64,000 bases of DNA from Lacrimispora sinapis (GTDB lineage Bacteria; Bacillota; Clostridia; Lachnospirales; Lachnospiraceae), in contig NZ_CP141832.1 of the NCBI RefSeq assembly GCF_043633585.1, positions 2,108,001 through 2,172,000 of the forward strand, given 5' to 3'. Positions 8,567-16,723 of the stretch are shown here, one piece after another (the stretch's first letter is position 1; each line of letters begins with the position of its first letter). A model generated the notes under the pieces. It ran no database searches, was not told the DNA's origin, and was given only the letters and a program-made list of their open reading frames with translations. The position numbers and the translations under genes are program-made.

Positions 8567-8743
8567 AGAATGAAATTTTTAAATAAGCAGAAAGTGCAAG
8601 GGCTGTATTTGGATTAAAGTCAGATAATTCAAAAGAGAAAGATTCTGACGGAGGATCGAAACCTGTCTAATCATACCGGTATCCTCAAAAGGGTTAAGAA
8701 TGAAATGTCCATAAAAATAATCAAACAACAAAGGAGTTATCGT

Positions 8744-8965
8744 ATGAATCGGGTACACTATACAATATCAGGAATACAAAATTCCGAAGTGAAAACACAG
8801 CTTAAAAATGCATTAGAAAAATTAGATGGAATCTCCATGGTGAATGTCGATGCAGCAAGAGAATCCATTGAAGTGGGATATAATGAATCAACCGATGAAA
8901 ATTCCATAAAGTCCTGTATTGAAAATGTTGGCTGCAGCATAAAAAATCAAACCAGCCAATCCTGA
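8744..8965 (+). CDS. HMA-like small protein lacking the CxxC metal motif
   Basis: 73-aa protein with a ferredoxin-like heavy-metal-associated (HMA) pattern: strand HYTISGI, helix SEVKTQLKNALEKLDGI, strand VNVDAARESIEVGY, helix IKSCIENVGCSI. HMA copper chaperones carry GMxCxxC in the first loop; here that loop reads SGIQNSEV, so copper binding through this site is not expected. AAGGAG lies 7 nt before the ATG at 8744. No transporter or CsoR-type regulator is adjacent. Confidence 0.65.
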   Translation: MNRVHYTISGIQNSEVKTQLKNALEKLDGISMVNVDAARESIEVGYNESTDENSIKSCIENVGCSIKNQTSQS

Positions 8966-9027
8966 GAGGAGGACGGAATTCATTTGCAATCAATAAGAGT
9001 AGGGAGCACTTCCCGCAAGGAGAAAAC

Positions 9028-9072
9028 AAAAAAATACCCCACCTGGACGCCTTTGCCACAGACAGGGTATTT
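9028..9072 (-). terminator. terminator downstream of first S8-family gene
   Basis: AAATACCC and GGGTATTT arms (9032-9039 and 9065-9072) with a 25-nt internal region; on the minus strand the hairpin is followed by seven T residues. It lies 130 bp past the stop of the leftward S8 gene. Confidence 0.6.
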
Positions 9073-9200
9073 AAAAAGGGGAGGATAAGTATTCACTCAT
9101 CTTTGGTATACTTTTATTATGGACTATTTTTGAAATATTATTCAAAGAAAGAAAACTTTTATTTTTTAAGGTTATTATGGTATTTCATTATTCTGCTGTT

Positions 9201-10874
9201 TTAAATATTTGTCAGCCGTTCAAACAGCCTGTTTACCTCAACCTGACCATATCCCCAGATGTTATTGGGATAGGTATAGTCACTGTTTCGCTGGGCACCT
9301 CTGATGATCAGGCGGTTTACATCGTTTCCTGTAATATTGGTATAATTTCCTCTGGGTACTGCCCATTCAAACACCATGGCTACTATCCCCGCTGCATGTG
9401 CCGCAGCGCAGCCGCTTCCGGTGATCGTTCCGTACCCATTTCCGGGAACGGCACATGCAAGCTGAAAGCCGGGAGCTGAGATATCTGGCTTGATAAAACC
9501 GGTTCTGGTGTAGCCTCTGCCGGATTCCGGCAGGATGCTGTCATTAAACTGATTGTATGCAGTCACGGTCAATGGGTGAGTGGCATTTCCAGGAGAGGTT
9601 ATGGTGGTGTCCGGATTAGGATTTACGAAAAAGGTTTCTTCTGAAATTAAATCCCCGGACGGAAGCCATACATGAAAAGAAAAGGCTTCATTGTCCAGAT
9701 TCTCAACCCGGATATTCCAAATTCCTGGAATGGGATTCCGAAAACGCATTAATATCAGCTGATCTCCTGTCTCCTCTTCAAATATATAATTATTAATCCA
9801 TACTCCGCTTTCATTCAGTACAAACGAAAATTCCCTGCATTCTCCCAGGGTAGGGAAAACGGCCCCGGTAGACTCCTGATTGGGCGCTATTATTTCAATA
9901 GACAGTCTGGAGGGAGCAAAGGGCCACAGTTCTACGGAAAACAACTTGTCACTTTCTCCAACCCGCAGTTCAAACTGATTGGAAAATGGCGCTGCCGTAG
10001 TGTTATTAAAATAGTGTCTCCGCTTGTTGGCTTCATTGCCGGAGGATATGATGATTCCGGTCTGAGGCTGCTGAGCCAGATAATTGGTATAATAACTGGT
10101 GGCTCCTCTTCCGTCATGGCTTGACTGGTTTGTTCCCATTGCAACGCATACAACAACCGGACGATTCAGTCTCAGTCCTACCGATACCACATAATTAAGA
10201 CCAATGATTAAGTCCGATTCCTGGTAGCATTCTGCATTTTCCGGCACAAAAAAGATTCTTTTTAAATTTTCTTTTGCCGGCTTCAGCTTTACAATGAGCA
10301 AATCCGCTTCCGGTACAACACCGCTGAACGACTGTTCCAGATTGGGTTTTCCAGCCAAAACACTTGCAATTGCAGTTCCATGTCCATTGGTATCTACAGA
10401 AGGAACAATGGATAACGGATCTTCCGATTTCAAAGCTACATTAATATGTTCTCTGGTGTATTCAGTTCCATATGTAAATCCTTCCGGAGGCGGACCTTCC
10501 TGAATGGTCTGGTCCCAAAGCGAAAGGATTCGCGTGGTTCCGTCATTGTATAAAAATGCCTGATGCTGATAATCAATTCCCGTATCAATCACCGCTACAA
10601 TGATTCCTCTTCCGAACAATGCAAGATAAGGGTTTCTCTGTACCGTTCCGATTCCAGACTTTTCAAGGCTGATGGTAGAGCTTAGGGTAAGCACAGAGGG
10701 AAATGCATTGTAGGGATAGGTTCCAAGATCACAGGGGACTCCGTCAGTAATGGGAATATGAGCCAGGGAATGCCTTAAATTCATATGTGTGATATTATCT
10801 CCCGTGTCATAATTAGGAATCATAACATTACTGATAATGATATCATAATAGTTTTCATCCACTATTTTTTGCAT
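9201..10874 (-). CDS. subtilisin (S8) family protein with catalytic Ser replaced by Gly, predicted pseudoprotease
   Basis: 557 aa, Csp/clostridial S8 type without signal peptide. Catalytic Asp97 (VIDTGID) and His165 (NGHGTAIAS) and the oxyanion Asn280 (SSGN) are present, but the nucleophile box reads TGSGCAAAHAAG at 485-496: aligned to the usual GTSxAA(P/A)H, the serine position (488) is Gly. A long insertion (about 290-430, beta-rich jelly-roll type) splits the catalytic domain as in Csp proteases. Family knowledge: C. difficile CspC and CspA are pseudoproteases in germinant sensing. By analogy this may be a regulator, not a protease. Divergent paralogue at 11049; promoter of sporulation type. 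Confidence 0.9.
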   Translation of the reverse strand: MQKIVDENYYDIIISNVMIPNYDTGDNITHMNLRHSLAHIPITDGVPCDLGTYPYNAFPSVLTLSSTISLEKSGIGTVQRNPYLALFGRGIIVAVIDTGIDYQHQAFLYNDGTTRILSLWDQTIQEGPPPEGFTYGTEYTREHINVALKSEDPLSIVPSVDTNGHGTAIASVLAGKPNLEQSFSGVVPEADLLIVKLKPAKENLKRIFFVPENAECYQESDLIIGLNYVVSVGLRLNRPVVVCVAMGTNQSSHDGRGATSYYTNYLAQQPQTGIIISSGNEANKRRHYFNNTTAAPFSNQFELRVGESDKLFSVELWPFAPSRLSIEIIAPNQESTGAVFPTLGECREFSFVLNESGVWINNYIFEEETGDQLILMRFRNPIPGIWNIRVENLDNEAFSFHVWLPSGDLISEETFFVNPNPDTTITSPGNATHPLTVTAYNQFNDSILPESGRGYTRTGFIKPDISAPGFQLACAVPGNGYGTITGSGCAAAHAAGIVAMVFEWAVPRGNYTNITGNDVNRLIIRGAQRNSDYTYPNNIWGYGQVEVNRLFERLTNI

Positions 10875-10916
10875 AATCAGGCCTCCCTATCTGCCACTAT
10901 GGCACATATGATACAT

Positions 10917-10942
10917 TTTATGCAAATGGACTTCTATTATGA
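10917..10942 (-). promoter_or_regulatory. sporulation-type (SigE-like) promoter for the leftward S8 gene
   Basis: On the minus strand TCATA, 14 nt, GCATAAA (then AT). This resembles SigE elements (ATA-containing -35, GCATA -10). The same layout with identical spacing faces the other way at 10979-11004. Confidence 0.5.
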
Positions 10943-10978
10943 GTGTAAGGAGTAATGCTTCCCATGGAAAACCAATAT

Positions 10979-11004
10979 TCATATCAACAGGAATGGTGCA
11001 TAAA
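10979..11004 (+). promoter_or_regulatory. sporulation-type (SigE-like) promoter for the rightward S8 gene
   Basis: TCATA, 14 nt, GCATAAA (then CTA), 45 bp ahead of the start codon. The extended -10 CATAAACTA also fits the SigK form CATAnnnTA. No good TTGACA/TATAAT pair was seen in this spacer. Confidence 0.5.
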
Positions 11005-11048
11005 CTATAACATATGTTTTTATCCGCGGAAGCAGGAGGGACGAAATT

Positions 11049-12731
11049 ATGGAAAAAATATTGGACAACAATTATTATGACCTCTTTATCAGCAATTCCC
11101 TGATTCCAGAATTCAGTACCGGCGACAACATCACATGGCTGAATAATGACTTTTCTCTGCTTCATGTTACCAAAACTGATAAGCAGATCTGTGATCTGGG
11201 CGTTTACCCATATCATATCTTTTCATCCCTATATACTCTGACTTCTGTGATCAGTCCAACTCATGATGTCATATCTTCCACCCAGCAGCAGACAGATTAC
11301 CGCTTATTGGGGCAGGGGGTCATGATTGGCGTGGTGGATACTGGAATTGATTACCAGCATCCCGCTTTTATCAACAGAGACAGAACCTCCCGGATCGTTT
11401 CCATCTGGGATCAGACCATACAGGATGGGGAACCTCCCACAGGCTTCACCTTTGGCACCGAGTATACAAGAGCTGCGATCAATAACGCACTTCAATACGC
11501 GGAGCCTCTGGCTGCGGTACCTACCACCGATGATACGGGACACGGAACAGCCATTGCCAGCATCATTGCAGGTTCCCCCAATGAAGAGCAGTCCTTTTCC
11601 GGTGTTGTGCCCAATTCAAACCTGATTGTGGTAAAATTAAAAGAAGCCAAACAAAATCTTAAAATGATATTTTGTGTTCCTGAAGAAAAGAGGTGTTATC
11701 AGGAGTCTGATATCATTCTTGGGGTACGGTATCTCATTTCCACTGCGCAAAGACTGAAACGGTCCATTGTCATCTGCATTGCTCTGGGAAGCAGTCAGGG
11801 AAGCCATGACGGGCGGGGAATCCTGAGCACTTATCTGGAAAGTTTGGTCCGGGTCCCTGATATTGATGTGGTTGTTTCCGCAGGAAATGAAGGAAACAGC
11901 AACCGCCATTATTACGGTCAAAACTTTGCAGCTCCTCACGCAAAAGATTTTCAGCTCAATGTCAGCCCTCAGGACCGGATGTTTTCCATGGAAATCTGGC
12001 CCTATGTACCCGGAATACTATCCATCGAAATTTCCACTCCAAACAACGAAACGATTCCGATTATTAATCCTACCTTTGACGTATGTGACCAATTCAACTT
12101 CCCCTCCAGCAACAGCACTGTCTGGATCAATAATATGGCCTTTGAACGGGGGTCAGGTGACCAGCTGATACTGATACGTTTTAGGAACCCTCTTCCCGGA
12201 ATCTGGTATTTTCACGTCCAGAGTACCAATGATGAGCCTTTTTCGCTCCACTCCTGGCTGCCTTCCGGAGATCTGATATCCAATGGAACCTTTTTTCTTC
12301 TTCCAAATCCGGACACCACCATAACCTCCCCAGGTAACTCCTGGCGCCCTCTTACAGCAACCGCTTACAATCAAATGACCGGTAATATCCTTGATGAGTC
12401 AGGAAGAGGTTATACGCGAAGCGGCCTGGTAAAACCGGATCTGGCAGCTCCAGGCTTTCAGATCCCCTGTGCCCTTCCTGATAACCAGTATGGAACGCTT
12501 ACAGGCACCGGAGCGGCAGCCGCCCATATCGCAGGTTCCTGTGCAGCTGTTTTTGAGTGGACCCAGGGCAAGGGCAACTTTACTTATATTACGGGGGAAC
12601 AGATCAATCTGATGTTAATGCGGTCCGCCAGACGAGATCCCAATTTCCTCTATCCCAATAATATCTGGGGATATGGCATTGTTGATGTACCCACCCTGCT
12701 GGATCGTCTTACCGGTGACCGCCCAATTTAA
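11049..12731 (+). CDS. second S8 family protein with catalytic Ser replaced by Gly, predicted pseudoprotease
   Basis: 560 aa, collinear with the divergent paralogue at 9201: Asp97 (VVDTGID), His165 (TGHGTAIAS), Asn280 (SAGN) are kept and the serine box reads TGTGAAAAHIAG at 485-496, again Gly at 488 (codon GGA, not a sequencing-sensitive homopolymer). AGGAGG precedes the ATG by about 10 nt. Most identity to the paralogue is around the catalytic Asp/His blocks and the SGRGYTR..KPD..APGF segment. It overlaps mscL by 4 bp tail-to-tail with no terminator between. Confidence 0.9.
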   Translation: MEKILDNNYYDLFISNSLIPEFSTGDNITWLNNDFSLLHVTKTDKQICDLGVYPYHIFSSLYTLTSVISPTHDVISSTQQQTDYRLLGQGVMIGVVDTGIDYQHPAFINRDRTSRIVSIWDQTIQDGEPPTGFTFGTEYTRAAINNALQYAEPLAAVPTTDDTGHGTAIASIIAGSPNEEQSFSGVVPNSNLIVVKLKEAKQNLKMIFCVPEEKRCYQESDIILGVRYLISTAQRLKRSIVICIALGSSQGSHDGRGILSTYLESLVRVPDIDVVVSAGNEGNSNRHYYGQNFAAPHAKDFQLNVSPQDRMFSMEIWPYVPGILSIEISTPNNETIPIINPTFDVCDQFNFPSSNSTVWINNMAFERGSGDQLILIRFRNPLPGIWYFHVQSTNDEPFSLHSWLPSGDLISNGTFFLLPNPDTTITSPGNSWRPLTATAYNQMTGNILDESGRGYTRSGLVKPDLAAPGFQIPCALPDNQYGTLTGTGAAAAHIAGSCAAVFEWTQGKGNFTYITGEQINLMLMRSARRDPNFLYPNNIWGYGIVDVPTLLDRLTGDRPI

Positions 12732-13261
12732 TTTTGACCGGACGGCGAACTGGTTTTGCTCTGCTCTTCCAACTGGCTGGTGCAGTAAGGGCAGCGGGTG
12801 GCCTTCACGTGGATCTGCTTGTAACAGTGGGGGCACTGCTTCTCCTGGGAGACCGCTGCGCCTGAAGATGGAAGCTTTGACTGCTGCGCAATGATCTGCT
12901 GCGTCTTTCCCCGAAGAGTATTAAGGGCTTTTACCATAAAAAAAATGACGATTGCCATTATTAGGAAATTAATGACTGACGTAATAAATGCACCATATGC
13001 AAATACCGGTCCCAGAGAGCTTGCCGCATCCAGGGTTGAAACATCGGCTCCCTCCTGCGGAGTGTAAAGGAGAAGGAATTTGTTGGAAAAGTCCACTCCT
13101 CCGGTGATTACTCCGATCAATGGGGAAATAATATCCTTGACCAGAGAACCGACGATGGACTGGAACGCCGCACCAATAATGACACCGACTGCCAGATCCA
13201 CCACATTTCCACGTAAAATAAACTCTTTGAATTCATTGATCACTGTCTTATTTTTGCTCAT
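12728..13261 (-). CDS. mscL: large-conductance mechanosensitive channel MscL with C-terminal zinc ribbon
   Basis: Homopentameric turgor-release channel of the cytoplasmic membrane. Residues 1-120 are classical MscL: FKEFILRGNVVDLAVGVIIG (TM1 start), VKDIISPLIG, TM2 FITSVINFLIMAIVIFFMVKALN. Beyond the usual end there is a linker and a rubredoxin/zinc-ribbon-like tail with CPHC (143-146) and CPYC (157-160); total 177 aa against about 130-150 in standard MscL. The stop codon overlaps the stop of the rightward S8 gene. The added ribbon could be a redox- or metal-sensitive gate at the cytoplasmic bundle (inference). Confidence 0.95.
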   Translation of the reverse strand: MSKNKTVINEFKEFILRGNVVDLAVGVIIGAAFQSIVGSLVKDIISPLIGVITGGVDFSNKFLLLYTPQEGADVSTLDAASSLGPVFAYGAFITSVINFLIMAIVIFFMVKALNTLRGKTQQIIAQQSKLPSSGAAVSQEKQCPHCYKQIHVKATRCPYCTSQLEEQSKTSSPSGQN

Positions 13262-13363
13262 AGCTATCTATCCTCTCTCAGTATCTTTATGGATACCTGT
13301 TTTTTGGCGGTGTTAAACATTCTTCCTTATAATGGATTGACGCGATACAAAATATTCATACCG

Positions 13364-13395
13364 CAAAAACCCACAGCAGGGAAACAGCTGTGGGT
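13364..13395 (-). terminator. terminator after the SDR gene
   Basis: ACCCACAGC and GCTGTGGGT, perfect 9-bp arms, with T runs on both strands (five on the minus side, seven on the plus side after CTC), so it can work in both directions. Confidence 0.85.
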
Positions 13396-13403
13396 CTCTT
13401 TTT

Positions 13404-14162
13404 TTATACAGCGGTATATCCACCGTCCACTGGTAAAATAACTCCTGTAACGTAAGATGCTTCGTCACTCCCCAGAAAAATCGCAGCTGAATTCAATTCA
13501 CCTTCGTTTCCATAGCGCCCCATTGGTACAGTAGCTTTCATATAATTTGTGAACTGCTCTGTTTTTAAGGTATCAATGGTCAGTTCCGTTGCAAAATATC
13601 CAGGACAGATGGCGTTGCATGTAATATTATGTTTTGCAAGCTCCGCTGCTACTGCACGGGTGAAATTGACCACTCCTCCTTTGGAAGCATGGTATGCTAC
13701 CGTATCAAGGGCAGTATTTCCAACCAGACCGTACATGGAGGCAATGTTAATGATTCGTCCGTATTTCTTTTCAATCATATATTTGGAGAATGCTCTGGTA
13801 ACCTTGAATACACTGGTCAGGTCCGTATCAATGGTAAAATCCCATTCTTCATCAGTCATATCCACAACTCCTGCATTCTTTGCGGAACCTGCACAGTTTA
13901 CAAGAATATCCACTTTACCAAATTCTTTTATCACCGTATCTGCCGCTGCATTTACAGACTCTGTATCCGTAACATCACAGCGAACCGCCAGAACTTTTCC
14001 GCCAAAGGATTTAAGCTTTTCCGCTACCTGCTCAAGTCTCTCCAGCCTTCTGGCCATAATTACCACATCAGCGCCCTGGGCGGCAAAGCCCTCTGCCATC
14101 TGTGCCCCAAGACCAGAGGAAGCACCTGAAACAACACAAACTCTACCTTTAAAATCAAACAT
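13404..14162 (-). CDS. short-chain dehydrogenase/reductase
   Basis: 252-aa NAD(P)-dependent oxidoreductase of the classical SDR family. Cofactor motif GASSGLGAQMAEG at residues 12-24, NAG motif as NCAGSAKNAG near 90, catalytic Ser in INIASMYG and YHASK (YxxxK) near 158-162. R at the end of the second strand (MARRLERLE) suggests NADPH preference. AAGGAG lies 7 nt before the ATG. It probably forms a metabolic group with the LysR regulator upstream and the ketopantoate-reductase-like gene; substrate unknown. Confidence 0.9.
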   Translation of the reverse strand: MFDFKGRVCVVSGASSGLGAQMAEGFAAQGADVVIMARRLERLEQVAEKLKSFGGKVLAVRCDVTDTESVNAAADTVIKEFGKVDILVNCAGSAKNAGVVDMTDEEWDFTIDTDLTSVFKVTRAFSKYMIEKKYGRIINIASMYGLVGNTALDTVAYHASKGGVVNFTRAVAAELAKHNITCNAICPGYFATELTIDTLKTEQFTNYMKATVPMGRYGNEGELNSAAIFLGSDEASYVTGVILPVDGGYTAV

Positions 14163-14268
14163 AATTAATCTCCTTCCTTCATATGACAAGTTTCGCTTTG
14201 TAATTGATAGTATTCTACCGTATTTTCCTAAATATGTCAATAAACTCGCTAATATCTTATAAATAATC

Positions 14269-15174
14269 TTACCATTTTCCGGAATCTTCTATAACATTTT
14301 CTGCATTTTTTTTAATCCACTCCCGTGCAAAATTGGAAAAGCACCGGATGGTCGGATGCAGTACCTTCCTTGAAGAGATACAAAAATAAATGATTCTGTG
14401 CACTTCGGGGTCAAGAATTCTTCTTATATAGCCGTCGGAACCATACGAATCAAGAACCAGTTTGGGTAAAATGCTGATTCCGCAGCCTCCGCATACCATG
14501 GCGATGGCTGCCTGATCGCTTAAAAATCCGTTGTGCTCAATCAGCTTTCCCTTTGCCTGACGCAAAATTTTCCCCACCGAATAACTGGTTCCCTCACTGG
14601 GAATTACAAATGTTTCGCCTTTTAATAGCTGGGGAGTGATGGTTTCATAAGAACCCAACGGATGGTCCGGAGACATGATCACATAGTAGGGATCTTTGAC
14701 GAGAGGAATCTCATTGTCCTTTCTGCTCGCTTCTGCGGTAAATGCGCAGTCGATGACATCCTTGGAAAACCAGTCCTTCATGATCTCATAGTGAATGGCA
14801 TCATTTAAATTCAATTCCACAAAAGGATATAATTTCCTAAATTCCATAATAATCCTTGGCATCCACTTTACCGCCACGCTTGTGATAACACCGATACGAA
14901 TCCTGCCATGGTGGATTTTTTCTTCCCCGGCCAAAATTCTGATGGCATCTTCCTTTTCCGCAAGCTCTCTTGCCAGAGGATAAATGCGCTCTCCTTCTTC
15001 CGTAAGGGAAACTCCGTTTCTTCCTCTGTAAAGAAGCTTGATTCCCAGTTCTTCTTCCATAGAAGAGATCATATGGCTGGCAGCCGTCTGAGAATAGCTT
15101 AACTGGGCTGCCGCCTTTGATAAATTACCGGTTTCGACCGCACGCACAAACAATATATATTTATTGACATCCAT
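14269..15174 (-). CDS. LysR family transcriptional regulator
   Basis: 301 aa. N-terminal winged helix-turn-helix AAAQLSYSQTAASHMISSMEEELGI is followed by the two-lobed effector domain (GVITSVAVKWMPRIIMEF...). Divergent from the ketopantoate-reductase-like gene with a 142-bp shared spacer that holds a dyad, and same-strand upstream of the SDR gene, so either may be its target. Effector unknown. Confidence 0.92.
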   Translation of the reverse strand: MDVNKYILFVRAVETGNLSKAAAQLSYSQTAASHMISSMEEELGIKLLYRGRNGVSLTEEGERIYPLARELAEKEDAIRILAGEEKIHHGRIRIGVITSVAVKWMPRIIMEFRKLYPFVELNLNDAIHYEIMKDWFSKDVIDCAFTAEASRKDNEIPLVKDPYYVIMSPDHPLGSYETITPQLLKGETFVIPSEGTSYSVGKILRQAKGKLIEHNGFLSDQAAIAMVCGGCGISILPKLVLDSYGSDGYIRRILDPEVHRIIYFCISSRKVLHPTIRCFSNFAREWIKKNAENVIEDSGKW

Positions 15175-15215
15175 AGTTTCACCTTCTTCCCCGTATATTG
15201 TCCAAACCTATTATA

Positions 15216-15232
15216 CATGAAAATTCTTCATG
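15216..15232. promoter_or_regulatory. candidate LysR operator
   Basis: CATGAA-AATTC-TTCATG, a perfect 6-5-6 dyad of T-N11-A character in the divergent spacer; a further TTCATG half-site lies about 40 bp to the right, near the likely activation site of the rightward gene. Confidence 0.5.
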
Positions 15233-15316
15233 GTACCATTGAAAATATTGTATTATATATAGAAAAATATTCATGATACTATAAGTGAGTATTTGAATAA
15301 AACGCGGAGGAAACAA

Positions 15317-16246
15317 ATGAAAATTGCAATTCTGGGAGCTGGAGCTATGGGAAGCCTTTATGCCAGCTATCTTGCCCCTATCCATGATGTAACCTTATTA
15401 GACAGCTATGAACCACAGGTTGAAAAAATAAATGCTGACGGAATCACCAAAATCGAAAACGACCGAACGGAAACGACTTTTTCCGTGAATGCCGTATTAA
15501 GCGGCACAGATATCGGCATTCAGGATCTGGTAATCGTATTTGTAAAGGGAATCCATACCTATGAAGCCATGAAGGAAAACTTAGGACTGCTGGGTCCTGG
15601 AACCCTTGTGATGACACTGCAAAACGGCGCAGGCAATAACCGGGACATTGCCCAATTTGTGCCAAAAGAACGGATTATTGTAGGCACCAGCAGCCACAAC
15701 AGTGTTTCCATGGGCCTTGGAAGATTTTATCATTCCGGATGCGGTCCCACCAATATCGGTCCCGATTTTCTCTGTGAAGAATCGCTGCGTGATGTGAAGC
15801 TTGTGGCGGCTGCCCTAGAGGAAAGCGGCTTAGACGTGAATATTATGGAAGACATTCAAAAGGTTTTATGGCAGAAGCTGCTGGTCAATTGCGGAATCAA
15901 TGCCCTGAGCACATTGATGCAGTGTAAGATCGGGGAGATTTTTACCAATCCCTTTCTCTGGGACCTGTGCAAAAAGATCGTTTATGAATGTGTAATGGTT
16001 GCGGAAGCGGACGGCACTTATTTTGACCGGAAGGAAGCTCTGCAAATCGTCCGGCATGTATGCGAAAATGATGCCGAAGGATATGCCAGTATGTATCAGG
16101 ACCGTCAGAACAAACGGATCACCGAAATCGACCGGATCAATGGAGTTGTTGACGGTCTTGGGCGGGACTATGGAATCTGCACCCCTTGCAATCACATGCT
16201 GGTAACTCAGATCCATGCCATGGAACAGCTGTATCCCAATCTTTAA
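15317..16246 (+). CDS. ketopantoate reductase (ApbA/PanE) family protein
   Basis: About 309 aa. N-terminal Rossmann motif ILGAGAMGSLYA (residues 4-15), then LQNGAGN and the C-terminal helical domain with KVLWQKLLVNCGINALSTL, whose Lys and Asn match the catalytic positions of 2-dehydropantoate 2-reductase. NADPH-dependent reduction of a 2-keto acid is expected; context with an SDR and a LysR regulator suggests a catabolic paralogue, not the biosynthetic PanE. Start at 15317 follows GGAGG. Confidence 0.85.
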   Translation: MKIAILGAGAMGSLYASYLAPIHDVTLLDSYEPQVEKINADGITKIENDRTETTFSVNAVLSGTDIGIQDLVIVFVKGIHTYEAMKENLGLLGPGTLVMTLQNGAGNNRDIAQFVPKERIIVGTSSHNSVSMGLGRFYHSGCGPTNIGPDFLCEESLRDVKLVAAALEESGLDVNIMEDIQKVLWQKLLVNCGINALSTLMQCKIGEIFTNPFLWDLCKKIVYECVMVAEADGTYFDRKEALQIVRHVCENDAEGYASMYQDRQNKRITEIDRINGVVDGLGRDYGICTPCNHMLVTQIHAMEQLYPNL

Positions 16247-16260
16247 CATCATAAAAAACA

Positions 16261-16293
16261 AGCCGGGTACCTGCCGCAGGAATCCGGCTTTTG
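16261..16293 (+). terminator. terminator after the ketopantoate reductase-like gene
   Basis: AGCCGG and CCGGCT arms enclosing a nested CCTGC-C-GCAGG stem, followed by TTTTG. Confidence 0.75.
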
Positions 16294-16354
16294 CATTGCA
16301 AATGAGAAGCAATTAAAGTCTAAGAGGGTTGTAAAATCCTGATTTTCTCTGTCA

Positions 16355-16723
16355 CTATTTTCCCATAAAAAAGCTGATGATTAAAATCACAAATACAGTT
16401 GCCGTAATCATCGCATACAAATGATCCTTTTCTTTTAAAAACGTAATTATAGAAACCCCCACTCTCAAAACCGGCGTAAGTATCAGCACCAACAGGCCGC
16501 TTAATATAATTGCATAGGGCTTAAAAGCAAGAAGCCCTTCCATTATCCCAACCAGAGATGTGGGGAAACTCTCTCCCGGATATCCGCTGTTACCCGTAAG
16601 CAAAAACAGAACCAATCCAAAGCCTGTTATGACGGCGCTTAACACCACTCCCGCCCTTAAGGTCTTGCTGATCCATATCTCCGCCTCCTCAACGTTTTTA
16701 TAATTTTCAACATTCTTACTCAT
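16355..16723 (-). CDS. DUF1634 membrane protein
   Basis: 122-aa integral membrane protein with three predicted helices (about 22-42, 67-90, 98-118). DUF1634 proteins commonly accompany TauE/SafE transporters, as here: the start overlaps the TauE stop by 4 nt (ATGA). Likely an accessory subunit of that transporter; function otherwise unknown. Confidence 0.85.
   Translation of the reverse strand: MSKNVENYKNVEEAEIWISKTLRAGVVLSAVITGFGLVLFLLTGNSGYPGESFPTSLVGIMEGLLAFKPYAIILSGLLVLILTPVLRVGVSIITFLKEKDHLYAMITATVFVILIISFFMGK

Noticed and set aside
9380..9430. Ser487 in the first S8 protein as the active nucleophile
   Set aside because: In register with GTSxAA the nucleophile column is 488, which is Gly; 487 matches the Thr position, and the paralogue has Thr there.
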